From positions 257,021 to 321,020 of the forward strand of contig NZ_KE383914.1 of assembly GCF_000422745.1 (NCBI RefSeq): DNA of 64,000 bases. The letters are read 5' to 3'. This DNA is from Microbacterium gubbeenense DSM 15944. GTDB lineage: Bacteria > Actinomycetota > Actinomycetes > Actinomycetales > Microbacteriaceae. This document shows, piece by piece, positions 52,478-61,285 of the stretch. The first letter of the stretch is position 1. Each line of letters starts with the position of its first letter. The notes under the pieces are model-generated. The model saw nothing but the letters and a program-made list of their open reading frames with translations. It was not told the DNA's origin and did not search any database. A program made the position numbers and the translations under genes.

Positions 52478-53887
52478 GTGCAATACATCTCAACCCGCGG
52501 TGGCATGGAACCGACGGCGTTCTGCGAGACGCTCCTCGAGGGGCTGGCCCCGGACGGCGGCCTCGCGGTTCCGGCCGAGCTTCCGAGCGTCGAGGCGGCC
52601 ACGCTCGAGTCGTGGCGCGCGCTCGACTACGCCGACCTCGCGACCGAGGTCATCGGCCTGTTCGCCACCGACATTCCGCGCGATGAGCTCGAGCGCATGA
52701 CGCACGCCGCCTACAGTGCCGAGAACTTCCCGAACGGCCTCGTGCCGCTGCGCGACATAGACGGCGGTATCACGCTCGTCGGGCTGAGCGAGGGGCCGAC
52801 GCTCGCGTTCAAGGACATGGCGATGCAGTTCCTCGGACAGGTCATGGAGTACGCGCTCGCCCGGCGCGGGACGACGCTGAACATCGTGGGCGCGACGTCG
52901 GGCGATACGGGATCCGCGGCAGAGCATGCCTTCCGCGGTAAGGACCGCATCAACGTGTTCATGCTCTCCCCGCAGGGGCGCATGAGCTCGTTCCAGCGGG
53001 CGCAGATGTACTCGCTCGCCGACGAGAACATCCACAACATCGCCGTCGAGGGCGTTTTCGACGATGCGCAGAATCTCGTGAAGGCACTGTCGAACGATCT
53101 CGAGTTCAAGCGCGGCCACAACCTCGGTGCGGTCAACTCGATCAACCTCGCGCGCATCACCTCGCAGGTCGTCTACTACTTCTGGGCATGGCTGCGGGCG
53201 ACCGACCGATCGGGCGCGCAGGAGGTCTCGGTCACGGTGCCGTCGGGCAACTTCGGCAACATCCTCGCGGGATACTTCGCCAAGAGCATGGGCGTGCCGA
53301 TCCGTCGTCTCGTTCTCGCGGCGAACGAGAACAACGTGCTCGATGAATTCTTCCGCACGGGCATCTACCGTCCGCGTGCGGCCGCGCAGACGCTCGCGAC
53401 GTCGAGCCCGTCGATGGACATCTCGAAGGCGTCGAACCTCGAACGATTCCTGTTCGACCTGCTGGGCCGCGACGCCGAGCGCATGAACTCCGCGTGGCGC
53501 GAGCTCGACGAGACCGGATCCATCGACTTCACGTCCGAGCTCCCGCGCCTGACGGGCGAGTTCGGCTTCGGCAGCGGCACCTCAACGCATGCCGACCGGC
53601 TCGCGACGATCCAGGGCGTGTACGAAGCGACGGGCGACATCATCGATCCGCACACCGCCGACGGCGTGAAGGTTGCGCGCGACTACGTCGAAGACGGCGT
53701 GCCGATGCTCGTCATGGAGACGGCGAAGCCGGCGAAGTTCCAGGAGACGATCACCGAGGCGATCGGTGTGACGATCCCACTCTCCGACGAGCTGAAGCAG
53801 ATGCTCGAGGCGCCGCAGCACGTGGTCGAGATGGCGGCCGACGAGAAGGCGCTGCGCGACTACGTGTCGGCGAACGCGGTGCGCTGA
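52478..53887 (+). CDS. thrC: Threonine synthase
   Basis: A 469-aa PLP enzyme that converts O-phosphohomoserine to threonine. It is of the long, E. coli/yeast-like class: MQYISTRGG start, EGPTLAFKDMAMQFLG with the PLP Lys, VGATSGDTGSAAEHAF, and VPSGNFGNILAGYFAKSMG. CGAGGAG precedes the GTG. It stands alone, without hom or thrB nearby. Confidence 0.95.
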   Translation: MQYISTRGGMEPTAFCETLLEGLAPDGGLAVPAELPSVEAATLESWRALDYADLATEVIGLFATDIPRDELERMTHAAYSAENFPNGLVPLRDIDGGITLVGLSEGPTLAFKDMAMQFLGQVMEYALARRGTTLNIVGATSGDTGSAAEHAFRGKDRINVFMLSPQGRMSSFQRAQMYSLADENIHNIAVEGVFDDAQNLVKALSNDLEFKRGHNLGAVNSINLARITSQVVYYFWAWLRATDRSGAQEVSVTVPSGNFGNILAGYFAKSMGVPIRRLVLAANENNVLDEFFRTGIYRPRAAAQTLATSSPSMDISKASNLERFLFDLLGRDAERMNSAWRELDETGSIDFTSELPRLTGEFGFGSGTSTHADRLATIQGVYEATGDIIDPHTADGVKVARDYVEDGVPMLVMETAKPAKFQETITEAIGVTIPLSDELKQMLEAPQHVVEMAADEKALRDYVSANAVR

Positions 53888-53929
53888 GCGGTCCGACCGC
53901 TCTCAGATCTCGCGACGTAACCTGGAACC

Positions 53930-54829
53930 GTGCTCGCCAAGATCCTCCTCTTCTACACGTTCACGCCGATCGCCGACCCCGACGCGGTGCGGCTGTGGCA
54001 GCGCGACCTGTGCGAGCTGCTCGGGCTGCGCGGGCGGATCCTCATTTCGCGGCACGGCATCAACGGCACGCTCGGCGGCGATATGGCCGCGCTCAAGACG
54101 TACGTGCGCAAGACGAAGCAGTACGACGGCTTCCGTGACATCGACTTCAAATGGTCGACGGGATCCGGGCTGGACGACGGCGGTGCGAGCCTCGATTTCC
54201 CGCGCCTGTCGGTGAAGGTGCGCGACGAGATCGTGTCGTTCGGTGCGCCCGACGAGCTGGCCGTCGACGACAGCGGCGTGGTCGGCGGCGGCACACACCT
54301 GAAGCCCGGCGAGCTGCACAAGCTCCTCGCCGAGCGCGACGACGTGGTCTTCTTCGACGGGCGCAACGCGTTCGAGGCTGAGATCGGGCGCTTCAAGAAC
54401 GCCGTCGTGCCGAATACCGACACGACTCGCGACTTCGTGGCCGAGCTCGAATCGGGCCGGTACGACCATCTGAAGGACAAGCCGGTCGTCACGTACTGCA
54501 CCGGCGGGATCCGCTGCGAGGTGCTCTCGAGCCTCATGACGTCTCGAGGCTTCGGCGAGGTCTACCAGCTCGACGGCGGCATCGTCCGCTATGGCGAGAC
54601 GTTCGGCAACACCGGTCTGTGGGAGGGATCCCTCTACGTTTTCGACGGCCGCGAGACGATGACCTTCGGCGACGACGCCGCGGTGATCGGACGCTGTGCC
54701 TCCTGCGATTCTCTGACGGATCGGATGGTCAACTGCGCCGACGCATCCTGCGCATCGCGCACGGTGCTGTGCGAGTCGTGCGGCGACCGGGCGGTCTGCC
54801 GCATGCACGCGACCGCTGACGCGCGCTGA
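53930..54829 (+). CDS. trhO: tRNA uridine(34) hydroxylase, rhodanese type
   Basis: A 299-aa protein of the TrhO/YceA family, which makes 5-hydroxyuridine at tRNA position 34 using oxygen. The N-terminal domain ([27 protein letters not shown]) is followed by a rhodanese domain with the active Cys in [11 protein letters not shown], and a Cys-rich C-terminus ([21 protein letters not shown]) that probably binds zinc. TAACCT ends 6 nt before the GTG, so it is likely leaderless. It is the last native-looking gene before the defence island. Confidence 0.9.
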   Translation: MLAKILLFYTFTPIADPDAVRLWQRDLCELLGLRGRILISRHGINGTLGGDMAALKTYVRKTKQYDGFRDIDFKWSTGSGLDDGGASLDFPRLSVKVRDEIVSFGAPDELAVDDSGVVGGGTHLKPGELHKLLAERDDVVFFDGRNAFEAEIGRFKNAVVPNTDTTRDFVAELESGRYDHLKDKPVVTYCTGGIRCEVLSSLMTSRGFGEVYQLDGGIVRYGETFGNTGLWEGSLYVFDGRETMTFGDDAAVIGRCASCDSLTDRMVNCADASCASRTVLCESCGDRAVCRMHATADAR

Positions 54830-54938
54830 CGTCGGCGGCCGTAGGCCCAGGCAAGACGCCCAGTTATTCGCGACGTTCTCGGATGTCGTACACCTCTGCC
54901 AGGATATTGATCAAGTGCGAGAAGTGAAGGCAGGGTGA

Positions 54939-57677
54939 GTGTTCGTGGCTATTGAGGTCGTAGGTGGCGGTTCCAGCGCCGTAGCGTCGTCGTCGCATGC
55001 TGGCTGCGCCCGCTTCCGCGGTACCGACCCCCTCATCACGGGCCTGACTCGACGCAACCTTGCGAAGGCAGTCGGCCACGCCGACACCTCCGGCGCGATC
55101 CCGCAGGCCCGCTGGATGCGCGCCATGACGTTCGAGCGTCTCGTACGCAACGAATCTTTCGCCAGCCAGGTCGCAACACGCACAGTCGGCGCACTGCAGC
55201 TCGATCGACCAAGCGAAGTCGTCACCGTCGACGCGCATATGAACGTCGACACGACGGTGCAGCTCCTCAACAATGCCCACGAGCGGGCCGTTGCCACAGG
55301 GGCAGCCACACTCGTCTTCCAGCTGGCGGTGCCCTTCATCGGGTTCGAAGACACACGAGCGACTGATGTTAAACCCGACTTCGCGGTCGTCGCTCCAGCC
55401 GGAGCAGGGCGCACCACCTCATGGCTCGTCATGGGTGATGCCAAGGACTATGAGCGCGTGCGCTCCCGCATCGATGACGGGCGCATGCTCAAGGGTTTTC
55501 TGCAGGTCGCAGTGGGCGCCGCGTCGGCGCGTGCATGGTCGCAGCTCCCTACCAACATGGCCGTGCACAATTTCGGCGTGCTCGCGGTGCCCCGAAACGC
55601 GTTCCTGCAGCCCACCCCAATCGTGGAAAACCTTCACGATTACGGTGAAGAGGTACGACTTCGCATCGACGAGCGCAGGCGTGTAGCCGAAGAATCCGGT
55701 TACATGCCAGATCAAGACCTCACCTCCCACGTTGAGCACCTCGAGGCGACGTTCGACCCCGCCACCTGCACAACGTGCACGCTGTTCTCGTACTGCCGTA
55801 ACGAACTACGTCAGTCCACCAGTCCTGGCGACCTCTTGATCGAGCTCGGCGTCAGCCGCGACATGCGTCGACAGGCACTCGGTCTCGTCGATGGCGCGAG
55901 CGAAATTGGTCGCGTACCTGCGTCGACCGCCGCGAACATCGAAGCAACGCTGACGGGTCTCGTCCAAGTGACAGGACAAGTGCGCGTTGATTCGGTAGGC
56001 ACGGCTGGCACCGTGAATGTCGTGCTGGCGAAGTCGGATGCTGCGGCCCTCGGTGTCCACGGCATCGGCCTTCAACGCGTCACAGCAGACGGCCGGGGTG
56101 ACTGGGAGTACATGTCGTTCGACGATCCACAGTCGTCTGAGACGCGCCGACTAGTGATGCGCCGTATCGGAACGGTGCTGAATCGCGCGATGCGCGAGCA
56201 GCGTAAGGCTTCGTCCGGCGACGTCCCGTCAGCCGTGCACCTGGTTGTGCCAGACGCGGCCACGGCCGATGTGCTCGTCTCGATAGCTGACAACCTCGCG
56301 GGCATTGAACTCAGCCGTCTGCGGTGGCAACGAGACAAAGAGGAAGGTCGCCCGGCAATCACGTACGACGGCGAACCGGCGACGATCCCGCGTCCGATCG
56401 GAGAAGTGGAACGCACGGCGATCGCGCTGTTGCTCGAAGATGACAGGTCGCGGGCCTTCGGATTGCGCTCGCCGACAGTCGATGTGCGCACCGTTCTCGC
56501 CCGCCACTTCGTGGCCGGTGGCCCGACAACGAACTCGGGTCGTCTGGACTACCTCGTCGGCTGGGCCGAGTCGCAGAGCTCTGGCGCGATCGGTCACCGC
56601 GCGTTCGCCGATGCAATCGAGAACTCTGACCACACTCCAGGTGCGCGCCTCACCAACGTGATGTCTGACGATATTCACGAGGCACTCGTCGGGAAGCGGG
56701 GCAAAGCGCCCGACGACCCAGTAGCCGAGCCTGAGTTGTACGCGCTTCTCGTAACGGACGAACTGCAGTACAAAGCACGGGTTCTCGAGCGAGCTATCGA
56801 CGTCCTCGCGATGCTGCCGACGTCAGCGCTCCGAGCGGCTTACGAAACGATCGAGTCGGAGGCTCAGCAGGTATGGCGCAGGCGGCTCAAACTGCATGCC
56901 TCTGACCTTGTCCGTTTCGGACGCACCTATCGTCCGTGGCGAAACTCGCTTGTGCCGATGATTGAGAGTGACGGTTCGTGCGCGTCGCAGTTGCTTGCCC
57001 TTTCGAACCCGCAGGCAGCACACGATCTCGCATCGGATGCTGGCAATCGGTTCATCGCCTTCGCGACTGTAGTCTCGAGCACACCTCTCATGCTCGACAT
57101 CGAGTCACGCCGAATCGTTGACGGCTCACGAGTGGTGATGCTCACTCATAACGGCGAAGCATGCGTTGAGCAACCCGCAGTGCACGTCAACACCAGCGCC
57201 GGCGGTTCTTTCAAGATCGACGGACTCGCGATCGGACCTCTTGCCACACAGGACCCGGCGCAGCCCAAGCGGATGCTGTGGGCCCCGCAAACAGTACCGA
57301 CCGTGAGCGTCGGCGACGAACTGGTGATCGCCGACTTCACCTGGTTTTCCGACCTCAAGGGCAACCGCGTGCTCTCTGTCGCCAAGCCGAAGCCCGACAC
57401 CACTTCTGCCCCGAAGGTCGACTGCCTCCCCGAGTCTTACGGCGAAGATCCGCCGTCGCACCTCTGGTGCTGCCGCTCGCATGAAGCCAGCGAGGCCGAG
57501 TTCTCCGACCGCATCGCGGACCGTCGCGCGAAAGGTGAGCTGAACCCCGAAACGTGGCCGCCAGTCCGTGACGGAGACGCTTTTGAAGTGACAGCTGCCG
57601 GATCCGCCACGGGTAACGCGTTTGATGTCGCTCCGCGGACTGTACCGGACGATCAGACGATGGACGATCTGGAGTGA
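54939..57677 (+). CDS. Large Fe-S PD-(D/E)XK nuclease (AddB/Cas4-like), defence island gene 1
   Basis: A 912-aa protein. Residues about 20-300 form a PD-(D/E)XK nuclease: DVKPDF near 142-147, GDAKDY at about 167-172 (D168, K170), then C277-x2-C280-x5-C286. Together with Cys23 this gives the four-Cys layout of Fe-S nucleases such as AddB, Dna2 and Cas4. The remaining 600 residues are not recognised; near the end LWCCRSHEASE may bind metal. GTG at 54939 has GAAGG upstream; a start at the internal ATGs near codon 60 would lose Cys23. The stop shares a base with the helicase start (TGATG). It probably works with that helicase as an end-processing nuclease; this is inferred. Confidence 0.72.
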   Translation: MFVAIEVVGGGSSAVASSSHAGCARFRGTDPLITGLTRRNLAKAVGHADTSGAIPQARWMRAMTFERLVRNESFASQVATRTVGALQLDRPSEVVTVDAHMNVDTTVQLLNNAHERAVATGAATLVFQLAVPFIGFEDTRATDVKPDFAVVAPAGAGRTTSWLVMGDAKDYERVRSRIDDGRMLKGFLQVAVGAASARAWSQLPTNMAVHNFGVLAVPRNAFLQPTPIVENLHDYGEEVRLRIDERRRVAEESGYMPDQDLTSHVEHLEATFDPATCTTCTLFSYCRNELRQSTSPGDLLIELGVSRDMRRQALGLVDGASEIGRVPASTAANIEATLTGLVQVTGQVRVDSVGTAGTVNVVLAKSDAAALGVHGIGLQRVTADGRGDWEYMSFDDPQSSETRRLVMRRIGTVLNRAMREQRKASSGDVPSAVHLVVPDAATADVLVSIADNLAGIELSRLRWQRDKEEGRPAITYDGEPATIPRPIGEVERTAIALLLEDDRSRAFGLRSPTVDVRTVLARHFVAGGPTTNSGRLDYLVGWAESQSSGAIGHRAFADAIENSDHTPGARLTNVMSDDIHEALVGKRGKAPDDPVAEPELYALLVTDELQYKARVLERAIDVLAMLPTSALRAAYETIESEAQQVWRRRLKLHASDLVRFGRTYRPWRNSLVPMIESDGSCASQLLALSNPQAAHDLASDAGNRFIAFATVVSSTPLMLDIESRRIVDGSRVVMLTHNGEACVEQPAVHVNTSAGGSFKIDGLAIGPLATQDPAQPKRMLWAPQTVPTVSVGDELVIADFTWFSDLKGNRVLSVAKPKPDTTSAPKVDCLPESYGEDPPSHLWCCRSHEASEAEFSDRIADRRAKGELNPETWPPVRDGDAFEVTAAGSATGNAFDVAPRTVPDDQTMDDLE

Positions 57678-59200
57678 TGGTGGAGGAGCCAACCGAGGGT
57701 CATTTCAGCGCGCCGCGCGTCTTCGCGACGAGTGCCGTCCATCACGAGGATGCCGCGTCGCTCAACGACCGCGTAGCGGACGAAGCGAGTGCCGAGCTCG
57801 CCGACATGCTGTCGGGCGCATCACCTATGCAGCGGATGCTGTTGAAAGCCGCTGCCGGCGCCGGAAAGTCGTATGCGCTCAAGCGACTGGTCGTCGAGTC
57901 CACTCAGCACGCGCACGGCCAGCGGATCGCAATCACCGCCTTCACGAACAAGCAGGTGCGTCCCCTCGCGATTGATCTCGCTGAAACGCTCGGACGAGAC
58001 TCCGTTGCCGTCCTCGCGAGCAAGAAGGCCTTCACAGAGATGCCCGGCGAGGTTCTCGACGCAGCGACAGTAGCGGATTCGACGCAGCACTTGCCGACCG
58101 ACGTGAAAGTCGTCATTGCGACGGTCTCTCGTTTCGGGGCGCCCGGCGAGTTCAACCGGTTGCGTGACCACTTGGGCGCTGGTGCGAACGGCAGCTCTCC
58201 CTTCGACGTGCTGTTCGTCGACGAGGCGTGGCAGATCGCCCATCACCTGTTCGACAAGGTCACGAAGCTCGCTCCACTCTGGGCCGGTGTAGGAGATGTC
58301 GGCCAGCTACCGCCGCTCGAGATCGGCGCGAATCCTTGGCGAGGTGACCCCGGGTACAACCCCTATCGCGCCTGGCCGACCGACTACGACGATGACACCC
58401 GCACCTGGTCTCGCGAGCTGCCGGCGGTCTGGCGGCCGGCCGCGGGTCATCTCGCGCTGTGGCGAGCCTTCTACCCAGAGTGGGCATCGCTCGATTGTGT
58501 GGCGGCACCCGGCGATCGCACGATCGACGTCGGGTCGATGGACGAAGGCCTCGCCGAGATCTGGCGGCAAGTGGGTACGGGAGTTCCCACACTGCTGGAG
58601 GTCGACGGGCTCCCAAAGCCCGAAGCCGCCGACATCGACCTCCCTCTGATAGAACTGGTGGAATCGCTGGTCGACGAATTCTTCTCAGCGAATGCGGCAC
58701 TCATCTCGGCGATGTACGACAACGACGTTCCGGGTCGCCCCACGGGTGCGTGGGAAACAGCGCGTGCGCGTGGCGATCATCCAGATCCACTCGTGACTAT
58801 CCTCGCGACCCGAAATCAATCCGTCGACGACGCCACGGATGCTGTCCAACGACTGCAGCTAAAACACGAGCTCACCGATCGCGACATCGTCGCTTCGACC
58901 GTCGATTCGTGGCAGGGGCAGACGAACGGGATTACGATCGCCGTGCACCCTCTGAATGGTGCGGCCGAGCTCGACACGTTTAACTCCGCGTTTGGACGCC
59001 TCGCCGTCGCGTGCACACGCGCAACTCATGGTTTACTCATGGTCGCGCGACCCGGCATCGATGAGCTACTCGCGGAGGCGCCGGCGCGACCGGGCACGCC
59101 GTTCGGCGAACCAGGAACGCGACAGCTACCCCGACAAACCCACGAGCGAATTCTCGCGACGTTTGCACGGGCAAGCATCGATGTGTCGGAGGGCGCGTGA
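57677..59200 (+). CDS. SF1 helicase (UvrD/Dna2-like), defence island gene 2
   Basis: A 507-aa superfamily 1 helicase: Walker A LLKAAAGAGKSYAL (GAGKS 61-65), motif II DVLFVDEAWQI, motif III VGDVGQLPPLE, and C-terminal motifs DSWQGQTNGITIAVHPLNG and VACTRATHGLLMVARPG. There is no nuclease domain of its own, so the Fe-S nuclease encoded just upstream, with overlapping stop and start, is the natural partner, as in split AddAB or Dna2-type machines. Few GGATCC sites and less biased codons than the housekeeping genes support foreign origin. Confidence 0.78.
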   Translation: MVEEPTEGHFSAPRVFATSAVHHEDAASLNDRVADEASAELADMLSGASPMQRMLLKAAAGAGKSYALKRLVVESTQHAHGQRIAITAFTNKQVRPLAIDLAETLGRDSVAVLASKKAFTEMPGEVLDAATVADSTQHLPTDVKVVIATVSRFGAPGEFNRLRDHLGAGANGSSPFDVLFVDEAWQIAHHLFDKVTKLAPLWAGVGDVGQLPPLEIGANPWRGDPGYNPYRAWPTDYDDDTRTWSRELPAVWRPAAGHLALWRAFYPEWASLDCVAAPGDRTIDVGSMDEGLAEIWRQVGTGVPTLLEVDGLPKPEAADIDLPLIELVESLVDEFFSANAALISAMYDNDVPGRPTGAWETARARGDHPDPLVTILATRNQSVDDATDAVQRLQLKHELTDRDIVASTVDSWQGQTNGITIAVHPLNGAAELDTFNSAFGRLAVACTRATHGLLMVARPGIDELLAEAPARPGTPFGEPGTRQLPRQTHERILATFARASIDVSEGA

Positions 59201-59254
59201 GCTCCGCGTCGCTGAGAGAATCGATCTATAGTTCAACCCCGATGAAGGAGTACC

Positions 59255-61285
59255 GTGTCTCGGCTCAATGACCTGCTGCTGCGGCTCGAGAATAACGATC
59301 CCGCGCTCGCCAAGGACCTTCGTCGAGAGGTGGATGCTCTCGCTGACCGACGCGCCTTCGGGCTGAACTTTGAACGCCATGTCCCCGAAGCAGTCGAACT
59401 TCCCGGACGTCCGGTTCGACGTGGTGACAAAGTACGTGTGCTCCCTCCCCGAGGGTCAAAGGCCAGCGCCGGAGACGATCGGCTCTGGCGCGTCATCGCA
59501 ATTGCCAAAGACGACGCTGGCACACGCACTGCTTCTCTCGAGCTGCTGAGTGATGAGTCGGAGACCGCGGATGCTCTCGTCGATGACCTCGTCGTGGTCG
59601 CGGAATTCCGCGATCCGATCTACCCGGGCCTGGTCTCGACCGGCAAAGTCGAACGAGGTGGCGATAAGCCGTTCCACTCGGTGATCAACGCGGAGAACTA
59701 CCACGCGCTCCAGACGCTCCTCTTCACTCACCGGGCGAAGGTGGATGTGATCTACATTGATCCGCCGTACAACACGGGTAGCGAAGGATGGATCTACAAC
59801 GATAAGTACGTTGCAGATGAAGATCTCTACAGGCATTCAAAATGGTTGGCATTCATGGAGCGGCGTCTCCTGCTTGCCAAAGAACTACTGAAATCGACTG
59901 GAGTAATAGTCGTCGCGATCGGGGACGAAGAGCACCACAGGCTACGCCTCTTGATGGATCAGATATTCGGTAACGACAACTTCATCTCGGATGTTGTCTG
60001 GCAGGGTGGAACGAAGAGTTATACGCGGTACGTTTCCAACGGAGCTGACTACATGCTGATCTATGCGCGCGATGAGGAAGCATTGGTCGAGGCAGAGGTT
60101 CAATGGCGGGAGAAGAAACCTGGTCTCGAAGAAGCACTCGCTGCCGCAGAACAAATCTGGCAGGAAGCATCGTCGCCCAGCGACGCACAAAAATCGTGGC
60201 GTGCGTGGCTCAAGTCCGTCGGTAAAGGGAAGGGACTCGATGCGATCGCCAGATACTCGTCACTTGACGAAACTGGTAAGCCAATTCGTACCGACGGGAG
60301 CATGGTAGCGCCTGAGCCTCGGCCGAACCGACCTAGACGTGCCCTCACGCATCCCAGAACTGGGAAGCCTTGTGCCGTTCCCTCTAATGGATGGCGTTAC
60401 AGTGATCAGGAGATGGACCGTCGGATCGCGGACGGCCGTGTCTATTTTGGCGACGATGAGACGCGCATTCCCAGCGAAATATATCGACTTGAGGCCATGA
60501 GTACGCGCGTCGCCGAGTCGGTGTTTACCCAGGACCGGAATCGGGCCTCGGGGCACCTGGCGAAGATACTTGGCGATCGCCGGTTCCCGAACCCCAAGGA
60601 TCCTAGCGTGCTCTCGCGTTGGATACGTTTAACTGCTCCGTCCGATGCCTGCGTGCTTGATTTTTTCGGTGGGTCAGGTAGTACAGTCGAAGCTGTAATG
60701 GAACTTAACAAGGATGACAATGGTACTCGGCGGTGCGTCCTCGTCACTAACAACGAAGTTTCGGCTAAGGATGCCAGGGTGCTTCGTCAGCAAGGGCGAC
60801 GCCCCGGTGATGCGGAGTGGAATGCAAAAGGGGTGTACGAATACGTGAGTCGGCCTCGAATTAGTACTGTGTCTACCGGTACGCGTGACGATGGAAGCAA
60901 TTACTCCCATGGCCTCCAGGAGAATGTCGAGTTCTTTAACCTCACCTATGAGTCACCATTGCGCGTCTCGTCGAACCGAGAGTTCGCAAAGGTCGCTCCA
61001 CTCCTTTGGTTGCGTGCCGGATCGCAAGGGCGACGCATCGAAGACGTCTCGACAGGGTGGGATGTCGCCGAAACCTACGGCGTGTTGGTCGATCTGAACC
61101 AGTCTGAAGCATTCGTCGAGGCCGTCGCTGCGAATGACAACATCCGCATCGCCTATATCGTGACCGACGAAGATCGCCTGTTCGAGTCAGTTGTCCGCGA
61201 GCTGCCTGACCACGTCGAACCCGTACGCCTCTACGAGGCATACCTGCAGAACTTTGAGATCGAGACGGGCCGGAGCGCGCTGTGA
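59255..61285 (+). CDS. Type III-like N6-adenine DNA methyltransferase (Mod)
   Basis: A 676-aa beta-class methyltransferase: DPPYNTG (motif IV, near residue 168) comes before FFGGSGSTVEAVMEL (AdoMet-binding, near 471), the order found in type III Mod subunits. The region between is the target-recognition part. N-terminal 130 residues form an extra domain seen in this Mod subgroup. Base composition is uneven: lines within 59.8-60.9 kb fall to about 42-57% GC, while both ends resemble the neighbours, suggesting the recognition part was swapped in. AAGGAG precedes the GTG. It would methylate adenine at an unknown site and protect self DNA. Confidence 0.85.
   Translation: MSRLNDLLLRLENNDPALAKDLRREVDALADRRAFGLNFERHVPEAVELPGRPVRRGDKVRVLPPRGSKASAGDDRLWRVIAIAKDDAGTRTASLELLSDESETADALVDDLVVVAEFRDPIYPGLVSTGKVERGGDKPFHSVINAENYHALQTLLFTHRAKVDVIYIDPPYNTGSEGWIYNDKYVADEDLYRHSKWLAFMERRLLLAKELLKSTGVIVVAIGDEEHHRLRLLMDQIFGNDNFISDVVWQGGTKSYTRYVSNGADYMLIYARDEEALVEAEVQWREKKPGLEEALAAAEQIWQEASSPSDAQKSWRAWLKSVGKGKGLDAIARYSSLDETGKPIRTDGSMVAPEPRPNRPRRALTHPRTGKPCAVPSNGWRYSDQEMDRRIADGRVYFGDDETRIPSEIYRLEAMSTRVAESVFTQDRNRASGHLAKILGDRRFPNPKDPSVLSRWIRLTAPSDACVLDFFGGSGSTVEAVMELNKDDNGTRRCVLVTNNEVSAKDARVLRQQGRRPGDAEWNAKGVYEYVSRPRISTVSTGTRDDGSNYSHGLQENVEFFNLTYESPLRVSSNREFAKVAPLLWLRAGSQGRRIEDVSTGWDVAETYGVLVDLNQSEAFVEAVAANDNIRIAYIVTDEDRLFESVVRELPDHVEPVRLYEAYLQNFEIETGRSAL

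Noticed and set aside
54830..54938. An attachment site or tRNA remnant at the left edge of the defence island
   Set aside because: No tRNA-like fold or repeated end sequence could be found, and the right edge is hidden by the IS.
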